Origin: Diphasiastrum complanatum
Lineage: Eukaryota; Streptophyta; Lycopodiopsida; Lycopodiales; Lycopodiaceae
DNA length: 64,000 nucleotides
Direction: 5' to 3'
NCBI GenBank assembly: GCA_029204225.1
Contig: CM055102.1
Span: forward strand, 4,763,520 to 4,827,519
Below are positions 23,467-35,688 of this stretch, piece after piece. The position numbers were made by a program, and so were the translations under genes. Every line of letters begins with the position of its first letter. Positions within the stretch are counted from its first letter, which is position 1. A model generated the notes under the pieces. The model made no database searches. It was not told where the DNA came from and was given only the letters and a program-made list of their open reading frames with translations.

Positions 23467-24560
23467 TTGGAGCATCACTTGAACTTTTTATACCCTAAGG
23501 TTTAGAGTATTTGCCCTTTGAAGTGTTATGGAAATTGTCAATTTCAAGTATTTTAGGGTTTTTGTTCTTTTATACCCGATCTAGTTAAACCGTAGCACCA
23601 AACTTAACCCATAGCACCAAAAAGTTTAGTGTTCAAATTTTTGCTTACACAGATTCTCAATAAACTAACTTTCTACACAAAACGAATGGCACCATCACAT
23701 TAGGGGAGGTCCAAGCGCTAAAAGGCCCTTCGTAAAGATGTTTCTTTTAACTTTTCAGCTATTCGATGTCCACATGTCCCAATAATGTTTTTACATGTGT
23801 GTAGGGTGTTTGCTGGACAAATTTTTTTTTGGAATTTCCCGGGCATATTTTTGGCCAATTCAAAACTCCTACCGGGCAAAGTCTAGACATGTGATAGTAT
23901 AATATATTGTTGCCCATTAGCAAAACACTATCCGAGTCAAAAAAAACAAAATGGTTCAACTAACTGTAGTTTAAAGTAACTTGCATGGATGATATAAAGA
24001 GAGTTTATTTTCAATGTACATTATTGAAACTCTTTGTATCTGGGACTGTTATGCATGTGTGATGGCTGCTTGCAATCGAAGACCACGTAGTGCGATTAAT
24101 TCGGTTACTATATGTAATGAAAGGGATTCCGAAGGGTTATGGATACCATGCACATACAAAAAGTTTCAATGGGTTTGTTATGGAAGTGGTGCTTGAATGC
24201 GGTGTGCACCTATTCTGTGCGGAAGTGCACTACACAATACATTAGATTGCAGGACCTAGATGCGCGACTACCAATCACAGACAATGCAACAATCAATCAC
24301 AAGAACAGATGCAACGCATAAATCAGTACTTGGAAGAACAAAATGTCTTTTGCATTTTTGTTTTGTTTCAAAGTGACTCGGCAGTGCATTGCGCGTTGGC
24401 GGCTTGATGCTCCTCTTACAAAATGTATCATGATGCTTGTAGATTCTATTGCATACTATGCTTCTTACAATTCAACATATATTCTATTGATTTTCATCTA
24501 TACTTATGTCTCACCAGGCGGGATTACATGACATCTTAATTCATCATTACAAGAGAGGCT
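23464..24560. other. No gene recognised
   Basis: AT-rich sequence with short frames only. Includes a pair of CCATAGCACCAAA / CGTAGCACCAAA direct repeats near 23590-23620. Confidence 0.5.
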
Positions 24561-24813
24561 TAACCTAAACTCTTAGTTAACTATCTCTCTAGTAATGTTA
24601 CGTCTGAGCGTGACATCTTGGCAACTTCACGCCCGATGACAAGCTAGACGCCGATAATTCAACTTGTTCGACTATTCGTTTAGCTTGACATTTTCCTTCA
24701 CCTCTTGTTTGGGGGTCCGACAATTTGGTGTCGATGACTGCCGATTTGTCGGTCCTTCGAGAAATGCTAGAGAATGATTGCATGAGTTCACCATCTCCAA
24801 CACTCCCTCTTGA
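24561..24813 (-). repeat. Copia A2 3' LTR remnant and polypurine tract
   Basis: Leftward, TTCAAGAGGGAG at about 24803-24814 is the polypurine tract and the LTR starts TGTTGGAGATGG at 24802, matching the ...CCAACA end of the A-family LTR. The far end of this LTR is not recognisable. Confidence 0.5.
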
Positions 24814-24839
24814 ACGATGCAACCTTTCCTTTCATCCAA

Positions 24840-27800
24840 TCCCAATCGATCTTGTGTGTTTTGTGAATAGTGGTTTGTTCAGTGGCTTGGTCAGAAGATC
24901 TACAATCATATCTTCTGATTTTATGAATTCGACATAGAGCTCTCCCTTTGAGATTAGATCTCAAACATGATGGTACTTCAGATATATGTGTTTGGTTTTT
25001 GAGTAAAAAACTAGATCTTGGGCTAAGTAAATAGCACTCTGAGAATCCATCTTCATTATGGAAGGGGTTTGATTGGGTATTCTAATTCCTTCCAACATAA
25101 TTTGTAACCATATTACCTCATTCGCCACCTTGGATGATGCCACGTATTCAGCCTCGCATGAGGATTGAGCCACGAGTGTCTGCTTCTTGTAGGTCCACAT
25201 GCTATCGAACATCCACCTATTATGGACTTCTTGTTGTCTTTGCAGCTAGCCCAACTTGCATTGCTATAGTGTTGAGAAATAAATTTCTTCTCTCTTTCGT
25301 AGATCAGCCCCAAATTGTGGGTGCCTTTTAGATATTGTAGAATTCGTTTTGCCATCAGCCAATTTTGCATGCCAAGATTGGAGGAGAATTGACTGAGTGA
25401 GTAGACAGAGAACGCTGCATTGGGTCTCCTACAAACTATGAGGTACATCCGACTACCGATCAGATTTTGATATGGTATTTTGGGTGTGCCAAGTACATGA
25501 GTGATCCGATTAACCTCCTGTAGGGCACGTTCTGCATGGCTTCCTGCTCTTCTACATTCTGCGGACAGTCTTGCTTGGTCTGAATTGTTTCAGCTACCAT
25601 CAACATATTAGCTCTCTTGCAGTCTGTCATTTGAAAATCATCAATGATTTTTTGGATGTATCTTGACTGGTGAAGATACAGCTTCCCTTCGTCAAGATCT
25701 CTATCAACCTGCAATCCTAGGTAGCATCTTGCTTCCCCTAGGTCTAATCAAGATGATGAGAAATATCATGCTTTACTTGAACAATCAGCTCGTCGCTTCT
25801 GGACAAGATCAAAGTGTCATCCACATAGACTGCTATGATTATGATTTTTCCATCTGTGACCTTTGTATAGACATTGTAGTCAGCCATCAATGGTTGAAAT
25901 CCTAAGGATCTGAGAGTGTGATCCTTCTTCTTATACCACTGCCTGGCAGACTGCTTCAGTCCGTATATGCTTCTTTGCATTCGGCAGGCGTAGTTTGCAA
26001 AGCATGAGCAGATGAATCTTGGTGGTTGGTCCATATAGACCTCTTCATTCAACTCGCCGTGTAGAAAGGCAGTCTTTTCATCCACTATGTGGATCTTGAG
26101 ATTGTACGCTGCTGCATATGAAAATAGTAGGCGTAAGGACAAATGCTTTATGACTGGAGAAAATGTTTCAGTATAGTCAATGCCATACTTCTGAGAAAAA
26201 CCTTTTGCCACCAATCTGGCCTTGTATTTTGATACATTGCCATCAGGTCCATACTTGTATTTGAAAACTCATTTGCGCTTTACAGTCTTCCTGTCTGCTG
26301 GTAATGGCTCCAGATTCCAAACATTGTTCTGCTCCATGGAATTCATCTCGTCTTCCATCGCTTTAATCCACTTGTCCTTATCTGGACAATTGATAGCTTT
26401 CTCACATATTTGAGATTCTCCTCCAAATCTACATAACTCCTCTGATATAGCGGCTGAGCTATCAAGTTCAAATCTGACAGGTGCTCTTCTTTCTCTCATG
26501 GATCTTCTTGGAGAGTCTATAGTCAGATCGATGGCCTTGCCTTTGTCAAGTTTCTTGCCTTTGCTGACTGCTGAATTGTGGTGAGTAGCAGGTGTCTTGG
26601 GTACAGGATGTGCGCCTTGCTACTCGTCGCCTGAACAGTCGCTCTGTCCATCTGGAATTTGAGCATCTTGTTTCGAGTGCTCAGGGTCCACTCCCTCCAT
26701 AGATGTTGGCAAGTTATAGTAGCCTTTGGTCAAGATTTTGTAGCCAATTGGATCTTCGTCAACCATTGTCTTTGACTCATCAAATCTGACATCTCTGACA
26801 GTCTTGATCTGTCTGTTGTCAAGCATGTAAATCCTGTAGTATGATGAATATGAACATCATATCTTACGAGGAATCTCTGCTCCACCTTTTCATCTGGCTT
26901 CTTTTTTTTCTAATCTGGAATGTGGATGTATGCGACGCCTCCAAAAATGCACACATGTGTCAGACTTGGTTTGTTGTCCCAAGAAACCTCGTGTGGCGTG
27001 GTATGTGCAACATTGGATCTACCTATCATGTTCTGCAGGTGGTTGGCTGTAGCTACTACTTTAGCCCATAGAAATTTTCATGCCTTAGAATAGGCCATCA
27101 TGGATCTCGCAGCTTCCATGAGAGTCCGATTTCTCCTCTCTGCCACACCATTGTGTTGTGGTGTGTAGGCTACAGTCTCCAAGTGAAGTATGCCTTTTTT
27201 GGTGCAAAACTCTGTAAAGCATTTGGAGACATATTCTCCTCCTTTGTCTATTCTCAACTGTTTCACCTTCTTGTCAGTCCATTTCTTAGCCCAATTCACG
27301 AACTTTGTGAATTTGTCTAGAGACTCTGACTTGTTGTGGAAAGTACACGGCTGCAAACTTGCTGAAGTCATCAATAAAAGTGATGTAGCACTTTGAACCT
27401 CCCAGGGAGACCACATCAAACGGTCCACAGATGTCAAAGTGTACCAGTTTCAGGAGTTCTTTCATTCTGAAAGAGTCCTTGGTGAATGGTATATGTGACA
27501 CCTTGCCTTTGTTACAAGCATCGCAAAATTTCAAGTATGCTACATCTTTGATATTGACACTAGTGAATGCTCCACTCCGACTAGCGTTATATAGAGCAAC
27601 TGTATTCATGTGATATATCCTCCTATGCCATATAATATCCATTGATTCGTTGATCTGGTGGGCTTGCTCTAAAGGTAATCGGATCTTGAGGTGATACAGG
27701 TTCCCCTTTCGCTTTCTTGTGGTGACAAGCTGAGTGGTTGCAGATTCAACCACTTCGTAGATATCGCCTTCAAAGGTGACTGTTAGTCCTGCATCTACCA

Positions 27801-27905
27801 TCTTAGCAACAGATAGTAGGTCCTTCTAAAGAGTGAGCATGTATAGAGTGTCATCGAGCCTTCTGTCTCTTCCTTTGGTGCTTAACCACAGCCCCAGATC
27901 GCTTT
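24840..27905 (-). pseudogene. Copia A2 pol: protease end, integrase, RT, RNase H
   Basis: Right to left: GAG-pre-integrase and finger (CDACNKGKVSHIPF near 27520), integrase core with ICGPFDVVSLGG, CYITFIDDFSKF, RIDKGGEYVSK and the catalytic-Glu motif VAERRNRTLMEAA near 27110-27450, the RT linker (RAPVRFELDSS near 26480), RT with TAFLHGELNEEVYMDQPPRF near 26080 and YVDDTLIL near 25830, RNase H (SNASWASCKDNKKS near 25270; QSSCEAEYVASS near 25170; MDSQSAIYLAQD near 25060). The element could in principle have copied itself, but several stops and frameshifts interrupt the frame and gag is missing, because the frame runs straight into LTR sequence near 27910. RT stays nearly open for about 150 codons, so it is younger than A1. 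Confidence 0.9.
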
Positions 27906-27914
27906 TGACGATCT

Positions 27915-28330
27915 GTTGTAAAAATTAAACTTATAAACAATAGATAATGTTAAGTAAAACAACATCAAAAATCTATCTACTACTAGCATGCATTCCAATA
28001 TTGTAGATCATTCACATCACATAACAAAGCATTGAGAAAATCACTTCTATTATCAGGACTGAATTCACAATATCTTTCTTGAGCGTTTTCTGTTTCCCAT
28101 ATCAGCACGTTGGCGCGAGAGAGATGTTCTCTCTCACAAATAGTATGACTAGCTACTACTAATCTATAAACTCACTCTGTGTCCGTGACTCTGTTTCTTG
28201 ATGTGTCTAGCAATACATATATTCAGAGTAACATTTCTGATTAGATAGATTGAACAATCTATAACTAATTTCAGATTACAAGAGCAGCGGATTAGGCACA
28301 TCCTAACGCTCTTCTACTGATGTCATCATA
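27915..28330 (-). repeat. Copia A2 5' LTR fragment
   Basis: Resembles 20970-21300: AACAATAGATAATGT, ATCTATCTACT, CTGTTTCCCATATC, GCGAGAGAGATGTTCTCTCTCAC, and ACTAGCTACTACTA occur in the same order. It abuts the protease/integrase frame without gag or PBS, so an internal deletion joined LTR and pol. Confidence 0.65.
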
Positions 28331-28339
28331 TCACATCAG

Positions 28340-28980
28340 GAAGCTGTACTTCATGGTACTTGTTTGATCTTCCTAGTCCTTTTGAGCGTGAAGAGTTTCG
28401 TGTCACGAAGAGTTTCATGTCGTTTCGCATCGTTTGACCTTCTCTTGTTGTTCGTGTTGTTCGTGAACATCTCGTCTTCGAAGTCTTTGAGATTTTTGAG
28501 ATTTTGTCAAAAGACACTTTCGCGATTTTAAGGGCAGTGTCACTTTTTCAAAGGCAGTGTCACCTTTTTAAGGGCACCTTCGCTTTTTTCCCAAAGGCAA
28601 AAAATGCGAAAAACCCAAAGGTAGGCCTGAAAAACGTTTCTAAGGCATTTAGAGACAGTGTGTCGCCTCTTTCGCAGAAATGCAAAAAATGCGATATTGT
28701 CGGGAAAGTTGGCCAGAATCATTTTCTAAGTGCTTTTGACTTAGTGCTGATTTTTTCTCATGATCCAAAAATGCGAACTGTGCGACGAAACAGTTCAAAA
28801 ATGCAGACTGTGTGAAACATAGCTCAAAATGCAACAGTCAGAAAAACAGCAAAGGAAAAAACTAAGAAAAATTCTAAGGCTTTGAAAGATAGAAACTCTC
28901 AGTTTCTTCACCTGCAGCCAAACCTCGTCAAACTGCTCTTGGGTATCCGGAGAGACTAGCTTTACCAGCCCCTCCAACAC
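28340..28980 (+). repeat. LTR-like repeat with GGCAGTGTCAC motifs
   Basis: Contains repeated GGCAGTGTCACTTTTT/GGCACCTTCGCTTTTTTC and AAAAAATGCGA text, resembling 46575-46720 (GGGCACCTTTGTC.., AGTGTCGCATTTTTTGC). It lies directly before the Gypsy gag at 28990 on the same strand. Non-coding; ORFs here are antisense artefacts. Confidence 0.4.
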
Positions 28981-28984
28981 AGTC

Positions 28985-30202
28985 AACTCCTCCTGCTAAT
29001 CTGATGGAACCAAAACCTTACAGAGGTAACGAACAATGGAATAATAATAATGATCATGAAAGTGGACCTTCAAAACAGTATGCTATTTATGTTGCCACAC
29101 AACAACAAGCATCTAGAAATTGGACCAAAGCGCCACTTGGATGCTTTGCATGTGGAGAAAATCACAAAGTTGTAGAATGTCCAAACAAAGACAAATTTGT
29201 ACCATTTTGTCATGAATGTGGATGAGTAGATTCTAAATCACATGGATTCTACCAGATTTGAGATATGTGATATTCATGATGAACCAACAAATATTGGAGG
29301 AAGACATGATTACAGGACCAATGATGAAGAAACAAGCTAAGCAACATTATAATACGGTCCTGAAATGGGAAAATCCACTTCAGAAGATTGATTCTAATAA
29401 TGTGCTACCTTTATTGAATAAAAGCAAAGGGAAAGTCAAGGATGATTCTTCAAGTCAGAATTCTCGCAAGACATCACCATCCAAGAAGTCATCACCTCCA
29501 TGATTGATACCTACTAATAAGGCTAAACGAAGATCCAAGGCTAATCCTTTTGGAATAGAAAAATCAGATGAACTCTAGCATGATATGCCAGAGCATTTCA
29601 AACGCTACACTTTGGATGATGTGGTTATTATGTTACCAAAAGCACATCGTGAACCTGAAGAACAAGTGCTAGAATCGAAAGATGTTTACAATGGCCCAAC
29701 TAGAATGCAGCCTATGAATCTTGCTAAACCACGAGAACCAAAAAAGATTGTACAAGTTGGAGCACAACTTACTCTTGAACAGTTTCAAGCACTACGGACA
29801 TTGCTTATTTAATATCAAGATTGCTTTGCTTGGATTTATAAAGATCTGAAAGGGATTCCAACGTCAGTTATTGAGCATACCATATCCATGCAGTTCCAAA
29901 GGTCACAAGGTCCTATCGCTGTAATTCTAATGTTACGGATTTGATAACGAAAGAGTTACAGAGATTGCTTGAAGCCGACTTTATTTATGAGATCGAGCAC
30001 ATGGAATGGGTTTCACCAATTGTCATTGTTCCTAAGAAGAATGGGAAATTGAGAATTTGTGTGAATCTCAAAGCTTTAAGCAAAGTGATGCGAAAGGATC
30101 ACTTTTCATTACCTTTTACTAAAAGCATTTTGGACCACCTTGCTAGAGTGGAAGCTTACATTTTTTTGGATGGACAACCAAGTCAAGATTGCACCTACAG
30201 AT
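28985..30202 (+). pseudogene. Ty3/Gypsy gag knuckles to RT fingers, decayed
   Basis: Starts in late gag: CFACGENHKVVEC near 29148 (CCHC knuckle) and CHECG near 29210, where the second knuckle is cut by a stop. Protease is not recognisable. Then comes the pre-RT segment (DDVVIMLPKAHREPEEQ near 29612; FQALRTLL near 29780; DCFAWIYKDLKGIP) and the RT fingers (ELQRLLEADFIYEIEH near 29953; SPIVIVPKKNGKLRICVNLK near 30010; a shortened FLDG..NQVKIAPTD near 30165-30200). Several stops, a deletion in RT, and interruption by an LTR at 30203 end the frame. Same family as 33940-34955. Confidence 0.85.
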
Positions 30203-30856
30203 TGTGAAGGATTTCAGATCATTCAAGATCCAATCCATGTCCTTGATCTTTGGTTACAATAAGGAGCAAACCAACAATCCTGCCAATGTAGAAAAATCGG
30301 CATCTACATACAAAATGAGATGCAAACTCTAAAAGAAATTGATCAGACATGAACCAAAACATAAAATATGTTTGTTGTCCATATAATTACAGTACCCTAC
30401 TATATTTCACACGTGTGAAACCGAAAATAACAAAATATGAACATTCTACACACAAGATTGCAAGATAACATCAAGAGAGTGCACCAATGAGTAGTAGAAC
30501 CCAAAGAGAACCATGTATAATGATGAAATGAGAGAGAGAAGAGAGAAGATGTGTCTCTCCACGAGTTACATCCTTTTATAGAGTGTCCAAACCCTATTTG
30601 GCCACTTTGCTTTCCCTCCAAAATGTAAACCCTACTATTTTTGGATCTAGATTCAATGTACCCGAAGTTCAAATCTGAATCTCTCTCAAACTCGACTACC
30701 AACTGTCCCACACTTTCAAAAAGTGTTTATTGAATGTATTTTAAACTAATATAACTTCAAAAAGTTTATCTCTAAGCCTAAAATGAGTTTTGGCCTCTTA
30801 TTGACAATTTACCAAAATATGACTAAACTAGACTAAACTAGTTGAAATCTCTCACA
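30203..30856 (-). repeat. 3' LTR of non-autonomous element (654 bp)
   Basis: Plus-strand ends are TGTGAAGG..CTCTCACA, i.e. TG..CA. The polypurine tract GAAGAGGGAG follows at 30857-30867 (minus strand). Minus-strand TATAAAAG lies near 30573-30580. It matches the Copia F 5' LTR (49062-49582) over its whole available length and has the same 654-bp length as the Copia D LTR. It interrupts the Gypsy RT frame; the 5 bp beside it are CAGAT. Confidence 0.75.
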
Positions 30857-32757
30857 CTCCCTCTTCAACTAGTTTTGGCATAGTTTTGACAATAGAACTT
30901 TGATCCAACTTTAGAATGATATCCATACTAAGGATACATCTCCTTTTTAAGGTTCTAAAGTATCTTTCATAATTGATATAGTGAATAGTGTCCAAATTGG
31001 ATGCTTCACTATCTCTTACATCAATTTTACACATCAAGATATAACTAGAACATGAAAAACCAAATAAAATGTGAATGAAATAATTCCTCCATGTTTCAAA
31101 CTTTGAACTCTCTGGAAAATTACAGCAACCAAACAATAAATGTGAGTGATGACCATTTGCTTGCTTGTCTCCTCCAACTTTGTCCTTTCTTGATATGTCT
31201 CCACCATAAAACTCCATGAATGAGCCTCCATCTCCATCTTGACACAAGAAACCATCAAACCTTGGAAATCCATGAGTAGGTGAGTACATAAATGATGCAG
31301 ATCCAGCACCACATTACTCCATAAACCAAGTAGGTTGCACTAGTCCATCTTCAAGATCTACTTGACACAAGAAAATGACCATGAATTCACCAAAAATTGA
31401 CAATCTCCAAGTATTGGCACCAAGTAGCTCAACACTTGAGAACTTGATCATGGATGAGTGATATAATGAGCCTTAAATGGCTTCATTTCCATCAGCAAAA
31501 CCAGCCAAGAATGCTAGTACAACTCCAACAATAAGATATTGCAAGACAATGTAGCTAGTTTGTCCATATCTTGATAATTTGCACACATCCACATGAAATA
31601 GCTCAAACATGAGATAGAACAAGTAAAGTAAACTTGAACAACACTTCCTTGCTGCTCCTTTGACCTTACTTGAGTCTTCAATAAGCTGCAAAAACATATC
31701 CATAACATCTTTGCCAAATAACCTTCCTTTGATGCTCTTGAATAGCTCCAAATTGCCACCTTTCATTTTGTGTTGTTGAAGCCCTTTGAGATCAACCTCT
31801 TGATCATCAACTTGACCATCAAAGTCATTGAACAAAATTTCTTTTTCAGATCCATTACTTGATTTTATAGTATGAAAACCATGAGAACCAATATCCACTT
31901 GCATAGCATCATTTACACAAGAAGATTCTCCAAAACATGTGAGTAAAGCAAAGTGAGTCGGTTCCACTTCCTTACCTTTCTCTTGATCATCAAAGATATC
32001 AAAGATATGAATATCTTCAGACTAAACCTCTGTAAATACTCCCTCTCAACATATGATCTAAATCCAACAAGATCTCATCAATGCTTGATCTCGAATTTTC
32101 ACAAAGGTTAGTGAAAACAATGTCACCAATGTCACCATCATAAATCAAAAGATAGATTCCAAACTTTCCATCCAACATGAAGTAGAGTAGGTGAAGATGA
32201 GTATCAAACCTAATAAATTTAGCCTTCTTGAGTCCATAACAAACCTCAATAAGCTCACCAATGAGATCTCCCTTGCCTTGAAAAAATTGCCTCTCGATTT
32301 GCTCCATGTAGTCTTCTCCAACCAACCTTTTGTCATCTCGATCATGAGTGATCAATTCACAATCATAGAATCCTTTGAGTTGATGAAGAGATGTGAGATC
32401 CATGCCTTGGATCTTCCCAAGAACCAATCTTTCATTGCTCTTTCCTTCATATTTCTACAAGACACATCCAATTGAGTTGAAACAAATTGCAACACAAACT
32501 AGACTTCACTAGCTTTCTAGCAAGCTATCACACACCAATTTTGGTCAATCTTGGAGATACACCAACAAGTCAAAGTTTACCATGTGACTGAGCAATGAAT
32601 TCTATACAATACCCTTCATGGATCTAATCACTATGATTTAGATCCCTTTTGGTTCTAAAAATCCCCTTGATAGCTATGAAGATGCAACTACACCCTCCAA
32701 ACTAGATTTCAAGCCAACATCTCATCACATTTGATAGATAAAATCAATATTAGGTAG
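30857..32757 (-). mobile_element. Internal region of a non-autonomous LTR element (LARD-like), with atypical ORFs
   Basis: Between a polypurine tract (30857) and a PBS (32758-32769) lie 1.9 kb without gag, protease, integrase or RT. Three leftward frames remain open: 32427-32017 (136 codons), 31967-31473 (164, with a hydrophobic segment near its end) and 31289-30852 (145, ending VEEGV like the Copia D polyprotein). They lie on the same strand and nearly link up, so they may be pieces of one decayed ORF of about 500 codons, or chance. I recognise no domain. Elements of this build are mobilised by proteins of related autonomous copies. Confidence 0.55.
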
Positions 32758-32769
32758 GCTTTGATACCA
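32758..32769 (-). other. Copia-type primer-binding site
   Basis: Minus strand TGGTATCAAAGC, one base off the common tRNA-Met PBS. Right of it begins LTR sequence TGTGTACATTTCACATGTGTGAG, which does not match the 3' LTR at 30203-30856. Confidence 0.65.
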
Positions 32770-33720
32770 TGTGTACATTTCACATGTGTGAGAACATCTC
32801 AAACAATGTGAATGATCTCCTAAGATGTGTGTGATTGCTTAAGATTTAAGTACTTTATTGCCATTTGGCATATTTAGGTGCACATGAGATGTACCCCAAT
32901 TTTCACGCAAAATTAACTAATCCAAGATGGATTAAATAGATTTAAGCACTAATTATGGTTCTGTTGTGTAGGTGCTCCAAGCATGCCTAAGAAAAGAAGG
33001 CATGGCAAATACTAGAAATATGAGATTAGGTGCTCGAAGACGAAAGGTCTTATGTTTTGCCAATTTGGTTTTGGCTCCAAGAGATCACTATTGGTCATGG
33101 AATCAAATTTTGATGTCTGAGAATTGAGCATATATAATTCTGATACCAAATTGATCTATAGACAACTATGACAATATCTAATTTAGAAATCCACCTCCAA
33201 AAAATTGACTCATAGATGTCATGAGGATATCCACATTGGTCAATATAATGTCCCTCACCAAGAATACAATAGCCAAGCAAGATGCAACAAAAAAATACAA
33301 GGTAATTGAATGGTGGACAAAAACCAACTCAAGCAAACGTAGATCATACAAATCTAGCCCATAAACTATGGATCAAGCACTTACAAGAGATAGAGGAGTC
33401 ACATCAACAGTATGAAGCTACTAACATCATAATCAAGCATACACTAGTGAGCGGCCAATGGATATGCTTATATCCTCCAAGACTCATTCACCACTAGTGC
33501 ATTGTGACACCTCACTGGACACCTCTATAGCCTAACTAGGCCACATCATCCAGATCCTGTATGACTCACTGATAGACCCATAAAAATCCACTATCTAGAG
33601 TTCAGGTCTCCAAACATTAATTATGACCATATACACATGAGGGCCGTCATAATCATAATCAATTTACAAAGCCAAGGTAGGCCTACTGACCTTCGAGATC
33701 AGTCGTGGGCATGACAATTA
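32770..33720. other. LTR-like and unassigned sequence
   Basis: Starts as the LTR of the PBS at 32758 and then loses identity. A second PBS-like motif (minus strand TGGTATCAGAAT) lies near 33138-33149, and a 63-codon rightward frame at 33306 has no recognised domain. No gene supported. Confidence 0.4.
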
Positions 33721-34955
33721 ATATCATGATGAATATAGCAATCAATCTTGATGGCACAAATTACAGAATCTGGAAATCCAAAATCAAAATGCTTCTAAAG
33801 GGCGAAGGAATCTAGTCAGTGACCGAACTCTCAGAGGTGCAGCCTCTAGAGGGAGGCCCAAGGAGAGCCGAATGGATCAGAAAAGATGAGCATGCAATGG
33901 CGATCATCGTTTCATCCATAACTGAAGATCTACTCATGCACGATGTGGTAATCATGATGCCGCAAGCCCAGAGAGAGCCTGATCAAAGTTAGGCACCAGC
34001 AGAACAAGTCTTCGAGGGACCTGCGCAAACACAGTCGATGAATCTTGCCGAGCCAGGTGAAGAAGAAAACATAGTGCATGTGGGAGAGCAGTTAACACCC
34101 ACACAGTTCAAGGGACTACGATCATTGTTGGTGGAGTATAAAGATTGTTTTGCCTGGAGTTATAGTGACCTGAAGGGCATTCTACCAATAGTAGTCCAAC
34201 ACACCATACCCTTGGTGGATGAGCAGTTCCCAAGGTAAGCCGTTATTACCGCTGCAACCCAAATTATACTAAGCTGATCAAGCAGGAATTGCAGAAGCTG
34301 ATGGATGCATATTTCATCTATGAAATCGAGCACACAGAATGGGTATCATCGATAGTTATAGTACCCAAGAAGAACAAAAAAATGCGAATTTGTGTGAATC
34401 TGAAGGCGCTAAATGCAGTCACCAAAAAAGATCATTTTTTTTTACTATTTATAAAAAGTGCCCTTGACAGAGTAGCCGACGCCGAGGCCTACAATTTTAT
34501 AGATGGCTTCAGCGGCTACAATCATGTGAAGATAGCCCCCCAGGACCAACACAAAACAACATTCGCCATGGAATGGAGAATCTATGCCTATAAAATGATG
34601 CCATTGGACTTTGCAATGCCCCAACACTTTCCAGCGAGTCATGCAGGTGGCATTCAAAGATTATTTGCAAAAATTTTTGGAAATTTTCTTGGACGATCTA
34701 TGTGTGCATGGACCAGACTCAGAACACTTATCCAACTTGGAGAAGGTGTTACAAAAATGTCGTGAATACCAGATCTCCCTGAATCTAGAAAAATGTCAAT
34801 TCCGTCATGACACATGGCTTGATTCTCGGCCATATAGTGTCAAGACACGGGATCACCACAGATCTATCTAAGATCAAGATCATTGTTGATCTACCACCAC
34901 CGAGGACGATCCATGAGGTCTACATTTTCATGGGTCATGCTAACTATTATAAGCA
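33721..34955 (+). pseudogene. Chimera: Copia gag N-terminus joined to Gypsy pre-RT and RT
   Basis: 33740-33930 encodes the Copia-type gag start (LDGTNYRIWKSKIKMLLKGE, then WIRKDEHAMAIIVSSITEDL). At about 33940 it passes without a break into Gypsy sequence (DVVIMMPQAQREP, compare 29617), then QLTPTQFKGLRSLLVEYKDC near 34090 and RT: WVSSIVIVPKKNKKMRICV near 34340, FIDGFSGYNHVKIAP near 34497, FLDDLCVHG near 34686 (the YxDD-type catalytic box) and the RT end to GHANYY near 34935. Stops at 33811, 33988 and 34237 and a frameshift near 34610 inactivate it. It ends where a Copia integrase fragment of opposite strand begins. Confidence 0.8.
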
Positions 34956-34959
34956 AGAT

Positions 34960-35460
34960 GACATCTCTACCAACAATCACTTTGTTAGTAGAAGGAATGT
35001 AAACCTTGTAGGCTTTACTCACCTCACTATATCCAACAAAAATACCTCTTCTTGAAGGTGGATCCTCCTTGGTCCTATCATCAAGAGTAATGTTGGCATA
35101 GCATGTGCATCCAAAGCTTCTTAGAAAGTTGACACTCGGCTTCCTCTTGAATAGCATCTCAACATGTGTCCTTCCATCCAAAATAGCACTCGGCCACCTA
35201 TTGCACAAGAAATTGGCACACAACAAAGCTTGATCCCACAAAGCTTTGTCAAGATTAGCACTTAACCTCATGGATTTGGCACTTTCACATAAATTCCTAT
35301 TCTTCCTTTCAGCCACTCCATTTTGTTGTGCGGTCCTTGATGTTGTATACTCCCTCTTGATCTGATGCTCATCACAAAAAGAACTTGGAAGACCTATCAC
35401 AATCTTCTTTCTAGCCATTACCTCCAATGCCTTGAAGTTGAGGTGTCCCATCCATGTTGT
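34960..35460 (-). pseudogene. Copia D-family integrase fragment
   Basis: Leftward frame of 186 codons. It starts in the GAG-pre-integrase domain (GHLNFKALEVMARKKIVIGL), skips the HHCC finger and the first part of the integrase core, then continues IKREYTTSRTAQQNGVAERK with the catalytic-Glu motif AERKNR, NFLCNRWPSA, FGCTCYANITLDDRTKEDPP and GIFVGYSEVSKAYKVYIPST. Near identity of these last motifs to the element at 60.4-64 kb places it in the D family. The internal deletion keeps the frame open, but it could not be active. Confidence 0.85.
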
Positions 35461-35688
35461 TCATGTGAAGAATTGACAAAGATTATCTATGTTAGATATA
35501 GGGGTCTTATGTTTTTTTTACATCAAGCATCTAGGTGCAGGATGTTGATAGAAATAAATTTGGCATAGATGGCAAATTAGGCATTGCCACTTGTAATGCC
35601 ACTATTGAGCCAAAATAGAGTAAGAGGCTAAACTCGTGCCAATTAGAGTGTAGACAAGTGTAATGCTTTTGTTTGATGAGTTCCAAGA
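35461..35688. other. Unassigned junction sequence
   Basis: Short non-coding stretch between the integrase fragment and the minisatellite. Confidence 0.4.

Noticed and set aside
28504-28834. Small proteins near 28.5-28.8 kb
   Set aside because: Overlapping frames on both strands in LTR-like low-complexity repeats.
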